NCBI GenBank assembly: GCA_902563575.1
Contig: CACEXV010000003.1
Span: 62,001 to 126,000, forward strand
From: an uncultured Pelagibacteraceae bacterium
GTDB lineage: Bacteria; Pseudomonadota; Alphaproteobacteria; Pelagibacterales; Pelagibacteraceae
DNA length: 64,000 nucleotides
Direction: 5' to 3'
Shown here: positions 16,655-24,727 of the stretch, piece by piece
Position numbering within the stretch: position 1 is the stretch's first letter
Layout of the letters: each line of letters begins with the position of its first letter
Position numbers and translations under genes: made by a program
The notes under the pieces: generated by a model
What the model was told of the DNA's origin: nothing
The model's input: only the letters and a program-made list of their open reading frames with translations
The model's database searches: none

Positions 16655-17263
16655 TTATTTTGCTATGTATCTTAAATATCTATTTTGTAATGACAAATCT
16701 TCTTTAAATGACCCTAAGTAATAATTGGTGACTGTTGTTGCTCTCTCTTTTTTTATCCCTCTCATTGTCATACATTGATGAGCAGCATCAATTGTTACTG
16801 CTACGCCTTTTGCTTCCAAACCTTTCATCAAAGTTTTGGCTATTTGCATGTTAAGTCTTTCTTGAGTTTGAAGTCTTTTAGAGAATACCTCAACGGTCCT
16901 TGCAAGTTTGCTTAAACCTACTACCTTTTTATTTGGAATATACGCTATATGCACTACACCAATTATTGGTGCCATGTGATGTTCGCAATGGCTTTCCAAC
17001 GAAATATTTTTTTCTACTACCATATCGTCGTAACCTTCTACATCTCCAAATGTTTTCTGTAACATCTGTATGGCATCTTTATCGTAACCCCCAAAATATT
17101 CTTTAAAGGCTTTTACTACCCTTTTTGGAGTATCTAACAAACCTTCTCTTTTTGGATCTTCACCAATCCATTTAAGTATTAATTTAAAGGCCTCTTCAGC
17201 TTCTTTATCTGATACTTTTTGCTTAATATTTTGATTTTTATCTATATCTTTAACTAATTTCAT
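16655..17263 (-). CDS. folE: GTP cyclohydrolase I
   Basis: A 202-residue enzyme that converts GTP to 7,8-dihydroneopterin triphosphate, opening folate synthesis. Zinc ligands are C93 and H96 (in SHCEHHM) and C164 (in AHQCMTMRG); the core sequence GLSKLARTVEVFSKRLQ is near 116-132. Length fits the short bacterial form. It is first in a run folE-acuI-like-lysR-rseP, divergent from hisI across 76 bases that probably hold both promoters. Confidence 0.96.
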   Translation of the reverse strand: MKLVKDIDKNQNIKQKVSDKEAEEAFKLILKWIGEDPKREGLLDTPKRVVKAFKEYFGGYDKDAIQMLQKTFGDVEGYDDMVVEKNISLESHCEHHMAPIIGVVHIAYIPNKKVVGLSKLARTVEVFSKRLQTQERLNMQIAKTLMKGLEAKGVAVTIDAAHQCMTMRGIKKERATTVTNYYLGSFKEDLSLQNRYLRYIAK

Positions 17264-17339
17264 AATCGATCTAACTAATATAGGACATGAACAATTATTG
17301 CAAATTGCTATTTAGCGCATTTTTCTTTATTTTAACAAT

Positions 17340-17807
17340 ATGTTTAAAAATAGAACAAGTGTATTTGAGGTAGAAGAGGGTAAAATCTTGTCTCCAAAAT
17401 TTGATCATAATGGCTTAATACCTGTTATCACAACTGATGATAAAACTGGGGAAGTTTTAATGCATGGTTACATGAATGATTTGGCTTTAAAGAAAACAAT
17501 TGAGACAAAAGAGGCGCATTACTGGAGCAGATCAAAAAATGCTCTATGGCATAAAGGTAAGAAAAGTGGATTTGTTCAGAAAGTAGTTGATTTAAGAATT
17601 GATGACGATCAAGACTCTATATGGATGAGGGTTGATATAGGTAATGGAGCTAGTTGCCACGTAGGTTATAAATCATGCTTTTACAGATCAGTGCCTTTAG
17701 GAAAAATTAAAGATGAAAAGAATATTGAAATGAAATTTGAGGAAAAAAACAAAAAGTTTGATCCTAAAAAAGTTTACAAAGATGAACCTAATCCAACTAA
17801 ATTGTAA
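17340..17807 (+). CDS. hisI: Phosphoribosyl-AMP cyclohydrolase
   Basis: A 155-residue enzyme of the third histidine step, opening the adenine ring of phosphoribosyl-AMP. Family motifs in order: LMHGYMND near 40, AHYWSRSKNALWHKG near 60-74, DDDQDSIWMRV near 90 and the zinc-site segment ASCHVGYKSCFYR near 107-119. There is no fused HisE domain; the final 25 residues are a charged tail. Other his genes are not in the window, so it is a scattered his gene. Confidence 0.95.
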   Translation: MFKNRTSVFEVEEGKILSPKFDHNGLIPVITTDDKTGEVLMHGYMNDLALKKTIETKEAHYWSRSKNALWHKGKKSGFVQKVVDLRIDDDQDSIWMRVDIGNGASCHVGYKSCFYRSVPLGKIKDEKNIEMKFEEKNKKFDPKKVYKDEPNPTKL

Positions 17808-17810
17808 GTT

Positions 17811-18413
17811 ATGAAAATTCTAGCTCCTTTTGGACCCAAAATAGCAAAATTTAAGATTTCAAAATCTATTATAAAAAGAATGAACGATGAAGTAGAAAAA
17901 ATTTCAAAAAATAAAAGGCTTGGGAAAAAATACAATTATTCAAAAAAGCTTGTAGGCCATGTAAGTAAAGAAATTGAACTCAGTAAGAATTTTATCGACA
18001 AAAATCTAAAAAAAATTATTTCCTCATCGGTTAAAAACTTTATTAAAAAAACTTGTGGAAAAAATACGAGCAAAGTAAAAATAAAAAATTTGTGGGTAGT
18101 TAGTCAGTATTCTAGTGAATTTAATCCTGTACATTATCACAACGGTCATATTTCTGGCGTAGGGTATTTAAAACTACCAAAAAATTTTTCAATTAAGAAA
18201 AACAAAGTTTATGGATCTATAGATTTTATCAATGGAAATAAAATGTTTTTAAGTGAAAGTATACATAATCATGTGCCAAAAGTAGGTGATGTTATTTTAT
18301 TTCCTAATTATTTAATGCATACTGCTTATCCGTTCTATTCTGATGGAGAAAGAAGATCTTTTTCTTTTAATATTGAAATTGACCATAAGATTGCAAATGT
18401 GTTTTCAAGATGA
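17811..18413 (+). CDS. Putative 2OG-Fe(II) oxygenase
   Basis: A 200-residue protein whose second half carries the jelly-roll signature of the small putative 2OG-Fe(II) oxygenase family. It shows NPVHYHNGHISGVGYL (iron-binding His near 104-106), then VGDVILFPNYLMHTAYPF with the distal histidine, and an arginine-containing RRSFSFNIE closing strand that would hold 2-oxoglutarate. The N-terminal 90 residues are charged and helical. The substrate is unknown; it could hydroxylate a protein or small metabolite. It follows hisI by three bases and overlaps the DUF2237 gene. Confidence 0.75.
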   Translation: MKILAPFGPKIAKFKISKSIIKRMNDEVEKISKNKRLGKKYNYSKKLVGHVSKEIELSKNFIDKNLKKIISSSVKNFIKKTCGKNTSKVKIKNLWVVSQYSSEFNPVHYHNGHISGVGYLKLPKNFSIKKNKVYGSIDFINGNKMFLSESIHNHVPKVGDVILFPNYLMHTAYPFYSDGERRSFSFNIEIDHKIANVFSR

Positions 18414-18787
18414 AAAATCCTACTCAAAAAAACGTATTTGGTGAACCTTTAGAAGATTGCTCTCACGATCCTAAGACTGGTTGGTATAGAGATGGATGTT
18501 GTAATACAGATGATCAAGATCGCGGTTATCACACTGTCTGTGCTAAAGTCACTAATGAATTTTTGTCTTGGTCTAAAGAGGTTGGGAATGATTTGATTAC
18601 TCCACATCCCGAATTTGGTTTTCCAGGACTTAAAGATGGAGATAGATGGTGTATATGTGCTACATGGTTTGCTAGGGCTATAGACGAGGGAAAAGCATGT
18701 TCTGTTTTTTTAAAAAAGACAAACGTTAAAACATTAGAGTTAATTCCACTTGAAAAATTAAAAAAATTTGCAGTGGACTTATCTTAG
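18410..18787 (+). CDS. DUF2237 family protein
   Basis: A 125-residue protein rich in Cys and Trp. The family blocks are NVFGEPLEDCSHDPKTGWYRDG near 8-29, DDQDRGYHTVCA near 37-48, LITPHPEFGFPGLKDGDRWC near 65-85 and LIPLEKLKKF at the end. The conserved cysteines could bind metal. The family is widespread in marine bacteria and eukaryotes but has no settled function. It overlaps the preceding oxygenase-like gene by four bases and the convergent TPR gene by four. Confidence 0.88.
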   Translation: MKNPTQKNVFGEPLEDCSHDPKTGWYRDGCCNTDDQDRGYHTVCAKVTNEFLSWSKEVGNDLITPHPEFGFPGLKDGDRWCICATWFARAIDEGKACSVFLKKTNVKTLELIPLEKLKKFAVDLS

Positions 18788-19263
18788 TAAACTTTTGATC
18801 CTCGAGTTTTAATTATTAACTCAAGTTCCTTGTATTCATTGCAATTACAATTTTTTAGAACTTCAAGTCTTTCATTTGCCTTGTCTATTCTATTTGTTTG
18901 CACGTAAAGTTCTCCTAGATATTCATTTATTCCGTTATGTTTTGGATTGATATCAAGTCCCTTTAAATAATACTTTTCAGCTTCAGAAAAATTTCCTACT
19001 TTTCGAGATGTGTATCCCATGTAATTTAAAATATCTGGATTTTTTTTATCTGAACCAAAAGCTTCTTCTAGCTTTTTAAAAGCTTGGCTGTAAAGCTTAC
19101 CTGCTTTTTCAGTTTTATTTTTTTTTTCGAGTTTTCCAGCTCTTTTGATTAATTTAACTGCATCATTATAAAGTGTCTCTTCAGAACCACCACTATCACT
19201 TCCAGCGGCAAATGCAAAAGTATTTAAAAGTAGAGCAGAAAATATAATTAAGATTTTTTTCAT
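18784..19263 (-). CDS. Exported TPR-repeat protein
   Basis: A 159-residue protein with a signal peptide (about 1-19, ending near AFAA) and three tetratricopeptide repeats between residues 30 and 145 (PDILNYMGYTSRKVGNFSEAE and KHNGINEYLGELYVQTNR are the clearest). Periplasmic TPR proteins act as scaffolds; no partner is visible. Cysteines in NCNCNEY near 137-140 could bind metal or a disulfide partner. Confidence 0.85.
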   Translation of the reverse strand: MKKILIIFSALLLNTFAFAAGSDSGGSEETLYNDAVKLIKRAGKLEKKNKTEKAGKLYSQAFKKLEEAFGSDKKNPDILNYMGYTSRKVGNFSEAEKYYLKGLDINPKHNGINEYLGELYVQTNRIDKANERLEVLKNCNCNEYKELELIIKTRGSKVY

Positions 19264-19294
19264 ATGATTAATTTATTCAATTTTTTTAAATTTG

Positions 19295-19999
19295 TTATGC
19301 GACAGATGATCTTCCTCCATCTACCCCAAATATTTGTCCTGTTACCCAAGAACTTTCCTCGCTCAACAAAAAACTTGCTAGTGAAGAAAAATCATCTCCT
19401 TTTCCAATTCTTTTTAATGCGTGCATTTTAGCTATACTCTCAGCCATTTTTTCATTCTTTAACATTGGAGCAGCTATTTTAGATTCTGATAAACTCGGGG
19501 CAATACAGTTTACTCTAATATTTGGCGCAAACTCGGCGGCCAATGCAACTGTCAATCCTTCAACAGCAGCTTTAGCTGAACTTATAATACTATGGTTCAG
19601 GAAACCGCGCTTGGCAGCAACAGTTGAAAAAAGAATTATTGATCCTTTATTTGATTTAAGTTTCTCGTGACAGGCTCTTATAATTTCAGTTGCTGAAATT
19701 AAATTAAGATTAAAGCTTTGCATATAATCACTCTTTTTAGAAAGTCTTATAGGTTTTAAATCAATTGACCCTACACAAAAAGCAAGACCATCAATATCAC
19801 CAGCATCACTAATAATTTGATCTGAATAATTCTCTGTAAGTACATCGGCTACTGTGAAAGTAGAATTAAGTTCTTTTGCTAAAGCGGAAGTTTCCGACTC
19901 ATTCCTGCCTACTAAATGTACTTGTTTGCCCTGGCTTACTAATTTTCTCGACAAAGCCGAGCCGATTGATCCCGTAGCGCCTATAATTAATTTTTTCAT
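19295..19999 (-). CDS. SDR-family protein lacking the catalytic tyrosine
   Basis: A 234-residue Rossmann protein. The cofactor motif GATGSIGSAL is at about 7-16, the structural motif FCVGSID near 73, and the closing GQIFGVDGGRSS is normal for short-chain dehydrogenases. The catalytic YxxxK is altered: the stretch reads NHSIISSAKAAVEGL, so Ile occupies the Tyr position before Lys. Either a neighbouring Ser or another group substitutes, or the protein binds rather than reduces a ligand. It stands alone, divergent from the photolyase gene. Confidence 0.85.
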   Translation of the reverse strand: MKKLIIGATGSIGSALSRKLVSQGKQVHLVGRNESETSALAKELNSTFTVADVLTENYSDQIISDAGDIDGLAFCVGSIDLKPIRLSKKSDYMQSFNLNLISATEIIRACHEKLKSNKGSIILFSTVAAKRGFLNHSIISSAKAAVEGLTVALAAEFAPNIRVNCIAPSLSESKIAAPMLKNEKMAESIAKMHALKRIGKGDDFSSLASFLLSEESSWVTGQIFGVDGGRSSVA

Positions 20000-20084
20000 A
20001 GTTAAAAAGTAACATTATTAGCGAAAATTAATAGTCAAATAATGACGCGTGTAATTTGTGTTTAAAATTATATAGTTTAAAGGT

Positions 20085-21566
20085 ATGAAACTATTCATTG
20101 TATTAGGAAATCAACTATTCAGCCCTCGATACTTAAACGAATTTAAGGATCATATAATTTTTATGGCTGAAGATTATGGATTATGCACTTTTGAAAAACA
20201 TCATAAATTAAAAATCTTACTATTTTTGTCTTCAATGAGGTCCTACCGTGATGAGTTAAAATCAAAAAATTTTAATTTAATATACAAAGATATTAATAAA
20301 GATTTCAAACTTTCTTATGAAAAAAAAATTGAAAAAGTAATTAAAGAGAAAAAAATTAAGGAGATAGCCTTCTTTGAAATAGAAGATAAATTTTTTGAGA
20401 AAAGAATGCTAAATTTGTGTAAAAAAAATTCTATTAAAATTAATCAGATAAAATCTCCAATGTTTTTAATGGATAGACAGGAATTTAAAAACTATCTCGC
20501 TAAGAACAAACGTCCTTTCATGGCTAATTTTTATAAAATTGTGCGAACAAAAATGAATTTGTTAATGAATAAAAATGGTTCTCCAAAAGGAAATAAATGG
20601 AGTTTTGATGAAGATAATAGAAAAAAACTTCCTAATAGTATTAAGATTCCTAAAATTTCAAAAATAAAAGAGACGAAAGATACTATTGCCTTAAAAAAAT
20701 TTATTAATTCAAATTTTAAAGACAATCCAGGGAATGTAGATAAATTCTGGTTTCCTACAACAAGGAAAGACGCAAATAAATGGTTAGACGATTTTTTTAA
20801 AGAGAGAATAAAACTATTTGGAGACTATGAAGATGCAGTGACAGATAAATCAAATACTGTTTTTCATAGCGCGCTTAGTCCGTTAATTAATTTAGGATTA
20901 ATTACACCGGAAGAAATAATAGAAAAATTAAAAAAAATTGAAAGTAAAGTGCCAATTAATTCCTATGAAGGCTATATTAGACAAATTATAGGTTGGAGAG
21001 AGTTTATGAGAGGAATTTATCAAAACTATGATCAACGTCTAGATAAAACTAATTTTTTTAATCACAAAAGAAAGATGAAAAAATCATGGTATGATGGAAA
21101 TACTGGATTAGTTCCTCTTGATCACGCAATTAACAATGCTAAAAATTTCGGTTGGTCTCATCATATTGAAAGATTAATGATATTGGCAAATATAATGAAC
21201 TTGTGTGAGATAAACCCAAAACAAGTTTACAAGTGGTTTATGGAAATGTTTGTTGACTCATCTGATTGGGTTATGGCACCAAATGTTTATGGAATGGGAT
21301 TATTCAGTGATGGAGGAATTTTTGCTACCAAACCTTATATCTGTGGATCAAGTTATTTTTTGAAAATGATGCATTTTAAAAAAGGTCCTTGGTGTGATGT
21401 AATGGATGGATTATATTGGAAATTTATAGATAGACATAAAAAATTCTTTCTGAAAAATCCAAGACTTTCAATGATGGTAAGAATTTCTGAAAAAATGAAT
21501 AAGGAGAGAAAAACAAGAATCTTCAAAGCTGCTAATAATTTCATAAAAGAAAATACAAATGGTTAA
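20085..21566 (+). CDS. Cryptochrome/photolyase-related protein (FeS-BCP lineage, cluster ligands missing)
   Basis: A 493-residue flavoprotein of the prokaryotic (6-4) photolyase/cryptochrome lineage. It has an N-terminal alpha/beta domain (FIVLGNQLFSP), then a helical FAD domain with YEGYIRQIIGWREFMRG, SHHIERLMILANIMNL, MAPNVYGMGLFSDGG and LYWKFIDRH. Relatives hold a 4Fe-4S cluster with four cysteines; here the first position reads TGLVPL instead of a Cys-containing segment, the YCxxC pair is absent, and only C437 aligns. It is followed by DCC and DUF2256 genes, and DUF2256 commonly accompanies this lineage. Repair of UV lesions or light sensing is likely. Confidence 0.88.
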   Translation: MKLFIVLGNQLFSPRYLNEFKDHIIFMAEDYGLCTFEKHHKLKILLFLSSMRSYRDELKSKNFNLIYKDINKDFKLSYEKKIEKVIKEKKIKEIAFFEIEDKFFEKRMLNLCKKNSIKINQIKSPMFLMDRQEFKNYLAKNKRPFMANFYKIVRTKMNLLMNKNGSPKGNKWSFDEDNRKKLPNSIKIPKISKIKETKDTIALKKFINSNFKDNPGNVDKFWFPTTRKDANKWLDDFFKERIKLFGDYEDAVTDKSNTVFHSALSPLINLGLITPEEIIEKLKKIESKVPINSYEGYIRQIIGWREFMRGIYQNYDQRLDKTNFFNHKRKMKKSWYDGNTGLVPLDHAINNAKNFGWSHHIERLMILANIMNLCEINPKQVYKWFMEMFVDSSDWVMAPNVYGMGLFSDGGIFATKPYICGSSYFLKMMHFKKGPWCDVMDGLYWKFIDRHKKFFLKNPRLSMMVRISEKMNKERKTRIFKAANNFIKENTNG

Positions 21567-21918
21567 AGTTTTTTTTAATAATTCTTGTAATATTTGTAGA
21601 GCTGAAATTAATCATTATAAAAAACATAGTGACGGTAGCGTTGAATGGATAGATGTTACCAATAACGAAGATGCTCAAAAAATTACATCAAAGTCTTACA
21701 AAGAGCTTTTAAGAAGGATGCATGTTATTCATGACGGGAAAATAATTGATGGAGCTGAGTCTTTTTTAATAATTTGGAAAAATGTTCCTAAATATAACTT
21801 TTTATATAGAATATTTAAAATTAAACCTCTTTTTTTCTTATTAAATATCTTCTATGAGATTGCAGCTTATTTTCTTTTCATAAAAAACAAACATCTTTTA
21901 AATGACGAAAAAAGCTAA
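21559..21918 (+). CDS. DCC-family (DUF393) thiol protein
   Basis: A 119-residue thioredoxin-like protein. The family's N-terminal D-x-x-C-x-x-C motif appears here as NNSCNICRAEI (C10 and C13), with the usual Asp replaced by Asn. RMHVIHDGKIIDGAESFL in the middle is typical. It may act in thiol-disulfide exchange. The start overlaps the photolyase-related gene by eight bases and its end overlaps the DUF2256 gene, so the three form a coupled operon. Confidence 0.85.
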   Translation: MVKVFFNNSCNICRAEINHYKKHSDGSVEWIDVTNNEDAQKITSKSYKELLRRMHVIHDGKIIDGAESFLIIWKNVPKYNFLYRIFKIKPLFFLLNIFYEIAAYFLFIKNKHLLNDEKS

Positions 21919-22030
21919 TTTACCAAAAAAAACTTGCCTGGTTTGCAACAGGCCCTTTGCTTGGAGAAAAAAATGGAGATTAAATTGGGAAAAAGTTAAA
22001 TACTGTTCCAAAAAATGTGCATCAAAATAA
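21902..22030 (+). CDS. DUF2256 zinc-ribbon mini-protein
   Basis: Forty-two residues with four cysteines, C12, C15, C35 and C39, spaced CxxC and CxxxC, and the family core NRPFAWRKKWR. The Cys pattern suggests one zinc. DUF2256 proteins are recurrently encoded beside or fused to photolyase/cryptochrome genes, as here; the function is unknown. It overlaps the DCC gene by 17 bases and ends one base before the stop of the convergent photolyase-like gene. Confidence 0.86.
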   Translation: MTKKANLPKKTCLVCNRPFAWRKKWRLNWEKVKYCSKKCASK

Positions 22031-22031
22031 T

Positions 22032-23168
22032 TTACTGTAAGTTAAAACTCGATAAGATCTTGGGAATGTTATTTTTGAAATTAAAATAACCTTTATTTGA
22101 GAATTGCCAAGAAAACTTATCTTCATCTCTTAAAATAAAATTTAATTTTAGATGATGCTTTTTCCTCATATTATTTAAATATGAATGATTTTCTCCAATC
22201 GATGGATGGAGAACGTCAAAGGAATTAATTTTTTCCATTAAAGATTGGAGTTTATTCTCGTCAACAATTTCTATCAGTTGTAATCTCTTTTTTTGATCAT
22301 TAATCACCTTAGATTTAAAATCTAAAACTTTTTGATTTAATTTCAATTTTCTAGCTTCATTGCTTAGTAGAGCTAGGTAAATATTTTTATAGTTTTTTAA
22401 TTTTTGATTTTCTAGACTTAATTCATTTTCAAAAACTAAAAGATTCTCATTTGAGACCTCATCATAAATGAAGTTAAGCGGCTTTCGTTTATACTCTCTT
22501 TTATCTAATAATGGAAAAGCGTTTTCATTTAATTTAATATTATTGTATTTATTATTCGTGAACTTACTAATATTCCAAGCTTGAGCAACATAATGCTTAC
22601 CTTTAGTTTGGAGACCAGCAACCCATCTCCAGCTTAGTGTATTTGAAGCAGCGTCACCATCGTATAAATGCTTCATAAAAAACTCTGCTCCTTTTTGCCA
22701 AGGTAGGTTCAAAGTAAATATCCAAATACTGGCGAACCACATTCTTGTGTGGTTATGCAAGTAATTGTTTTCCCTAAGTTCTTTTACCCAATCATTGAAA
22801 CATTGTATTTCGGTCTCCCCGTTAATTGCTTTTAAATATTTGTCATCTTCTTTTATATCTTTTAAATCTTCGATGAAATCTGACCAAACCTGTGGTCTCA
22901 GTTCCAACCACCCTTTCCAATAAACTCTCCAAAAAATTTCCTGAATAAATTTATCAACATTCTGGTATGAAAATTTCGATAATACAGTCTTGGCAACCTC
23001 ATATTCAGTTATTAATCTATGAGAAATATATGGAGATAAACAAGAAACATTTGATTTATTTTTAGGTCCTAAATCAAAATTTCTTTTGAAGCTATAATCT
23101 TTTAAATTACTATTTATGAATTCATCTAACTTTTTTAAAGCTGCCTCTCTTGAACTTTCGAAATTCAT
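22032..23168 (-). CDS. Photolyase FAD-domain protein with apparent domain permutation
   Basis: A 378-residue protein starting directly with the photolyase helical FAD domain (ALKKLDEFI through SCLSPYISHRLIT near 42-54; FAD loop DGDAASNTLSWRW at 170-182). The usual N-terminal antenna domain is absent from the front. Residues 242-256, NLLVFENELSLENQK, match the opening strand of that domain (the LVWFRxDLRLxDN pattern), and the C-terminus ends in KGYFNFKNNIPKIL. This suggests the alpha/beta domain moved behind the FAD domain. Repair or blue-light signalling is plausible. It overlaps the upstream membrane-peptide gene by four bases. Confidence 0.8.
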   Translation of the reverse strand: MNFESSREAALKKLDEFINSNLKDYSFKRNFDLGPKNKSNVSCLSPYISHRLITEYEVAKTVLSKFSYQNVDKFIQEIFWRVYWKGWLELRPQVWSDFIEDLKDIKEDDKYLKAINGETEIQCFNDWVKELRENNYLHNHTRMWFASIWIFTLNLPWQKGAEFFMKHLYDGDAASNTLSWRWVAGLQTKGKHYVAQAWNISKFTNNKYNNIKLNENAFPLLDKREYKRKPLNFIYDEVSNENLLVFENELSLENQKLKNYKNIYLALLSNEARKLKLNQKVLDFKSKVINDQKKRLQLIEIVDENKLQSLMEKINSFDVLHPSIGENHSYLNNMRKKHHLKLNFILRDEDKFSWQFSNKGYFNFKNNIPKILSSFNLQ

Positions 23169-23368
23169 TCTTCGTCTTCTTCTCTCCAGCCATCAATGAA
23201 TAATTTCCAGCAAGCCCATGTAACACAAGGTATTCCAACACAAAACCCCAGCAATACACCATTTTCTTTTCCTAAATAGTATGAACCAAGTTGTGTTGCT
23301 CCTATGGGCGGGACGCATAAAACAAGTGCGACTAATAATAGTCGCAAAAAATATTTAGAGTTTTTCAA
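23165..23368 (-). CDS. Small two-helix membrane protein
   Basis: Sixty-seven residues with two hydrophobic segments (about 8-24 and 37-58) separated by a short GKENG turn, ending in an acidic WREEDEE tail. I recognise no family. It overlaps both neighbours by four bases (ATGA-type junctions), placing it inside the msrA-to-photolyase-like operon. Confidence 0.68.
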   Translation of the reverse strand: MKNSKYFLRLLLVALVLCVPPIGATQLGSYYLGKENGVLLGFCVGIPCVTWACWKLFIDGWREEDEE

Positions 23369-23826
23369 ATTGTACTACCTTGATCTATAGGGTTTGATAC
23401 TACTGAAGTATACCAACAGCTCTTACAATCTTTTTCATCACCTTTTTCTAAGTGCCATTCATAAAAAAAGATTTGCTTTTTTGATGTTAAAATTTTAACA
23501 CCGTAAACATACTTATTTAAATTATTTGAAATCAATTGAATTTCATGCGAGTGGTGGTCTAATAATATTCTATAACTTTCACTATAAAGCATTATTTTAA
23601 ATCTAGCTAGCGGACCAGTCGCAACTTTATTATTAGGATGGGCAAACAACCACGTCTGCTCTATTCCAAAATCTGTTGATGGTATATCATTGTTTTTTAG
23701 AGCCTCCAATTGTATTTTTAGTACATCATTAGGTCCTAATTTTTTGTCGGGTAATATAAATTCAGAATGTGCATTTGAAAAATAAAACAAAATTGATATG
23801 AAATAAATTATTTTTCTTATCGCCAT
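23365..23826 (-). CDS. Exported DUF4864-like protein
   Basis: A 153-residue protein with a signal peptide (about 1-21, ending near NAHSE). The body has LKIQLEALKNND, GIEQTWLFAHPNNKVATGPLARF and a Tyr-rich segment, a layout shared with DUF4864-type SnoaL-like proteins common in cyanobacteria and plastids (remembered resemblance, not searched). CKSC near 135 could form a disulfide. It overlaps the end of msrA by ten bases. Confidence 0.65.
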   Translation of the reverse strand: MAIRKIIYFISILFYFSNAHSEFILPDKKLGPNDVLKIQLEALKNNDIPSTDFGIEQTWLFAHPNNKVATGPLARFKIMLYSESYRILLDHHSHEIQLISNNLNKYVYGVKILTSKKQIFFYEWHLEKGDEKDCKSCWYTSVVSNPIDQGSTI

Positions 23827-24392
23827 ATCTCTCTAAGCCTTTCTTCCCTACCGCATCCCGATTTATATAACAAATAGTTTATAAAGTTTTTTTCGTAATA
23901 ATCTTGATGGTAAGCTTCGGCCTTATAAAATTTTTCAAATTTCCATTGTAAAACAAAAATTTTTGTCTTAAATTTTTCTTCTAACTTCTTCAGTTGTTTT
24001 GATATTATTTTTTTTTCATTCTCACTTTGATAAAAAATAACTGATCTATAGCTTTTGCCTTTATCGCAAAATTGACCTGTGTCATCAAATAAATCTATGT
24101 TGGATAAATGTAAATTCATCAATTCCTCATAATTTACTCGTGTTGAGTCGTAAGTTACCTCAACAGTTTCGACATGACCAGTGTCTTCGAATGTAACCTG
24201 TTTGTAAGTTGGATTCTTTGTACGGCCTCCTGAGTATCCAGAGATTGTAGATATTACACCTAATTGATCATCAAAATACTCTTCCACACACCAAAAGCAA
24301 CCTCCGGCAAAATAAGCTTTGGAATACTCTTGAGCTAAAGCAGAATTTAAATTTACAACTAGTGCGACAATAATAAGTAAAAATTTTTTCAT
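23817..24392 (-). CDS. msrA: Peptide methionine (S)-S-oxide reductase, exported
   Basis: A 191-residue enzyme reducing methionine S-sulfoxide in proteins. The catalytic GCFWC is at 31-35, with EDTGHVETVEV near 68-78 and YRSVIFY near 115. An N-terminal signal sequence (about 1-20, ending ALAQ) implies periplasmic repair, where photo-oxidised proteins would accumulate. It leads a four-gene overlapping operon ending in the photolyase-like gene. Its reductant is not encoded nearby. Confidence 0.94.
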   Translation of the reverse strand: MKKFLLIIVALVVNLNSALAQEYSKAYFAGGCFWCVEEYFDDQLGVISTISGYSGGRTKNPTYKQVTFEDTGHVETVEVTYDSTRVNYEELMNLHLSNIDLFDDTGQFCDKGKSYRSVIFYQSENEKKIISKQLKKLEEKFKTKIFVLQWKFEKFYKAEAYHQDYYEKNFINYLLYKSGCGREERLREIWR

Positions 24393-24412
24393 TATGGTAT
24401 TAAATATACATT

Positions 24413-24727
24413 ATGAACGAAGTTACATATATGGTCATTGAGGGCACACATAAAAATCCTAATGATAAATCAACTATTATTAAAAAAACAAAAAAAATTT
24501 ATGGTCCTTTTAATAAAAAAAAGGCTGAAGATTTTGCGGCGGGATTGATACAAAAAAATGTGGACAATTATTACCATAGAGCATGGGTTGTGAAAGGCCA
24601 GATGAATTTAAATGATATTTGTGAAGAATGTAATAATGATAGTCCTACAGTAATCCAAAATTTAATGATGCATAGTTATAAAATTTGCGATAGCTGTAAG
24701 TTGTCAAAAACGATTTTTCCTATTTAA
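24413..24727 (+). CDS. Conserved-looking hypothetical with two CxxC pairs
   Basis: A 104-residue protein. The first 65 residues are a mixed alpha/beta domain with basic stretches (KKTKKIYGPFNKKKAEDFA). The last part carries ICEEC and KICDSC, two CxxC pairs 23 residues apart, able to bind one zinc. I do not recognise the family. It stands alone between the divergent msrA operon and the convergent Yip1-like gene, which it overlaps by four bases. Confidence 0.62.
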   Translation: MNEVTYMVIEGTHKNPNDKSTIIKKTKKIYGPFNKKKAEDFAAGLIQKNVDNYYHRAWVVKGQMNLNDICEECNNDSPTVIQNLMMHSYKICDSCKLSKTIFPI

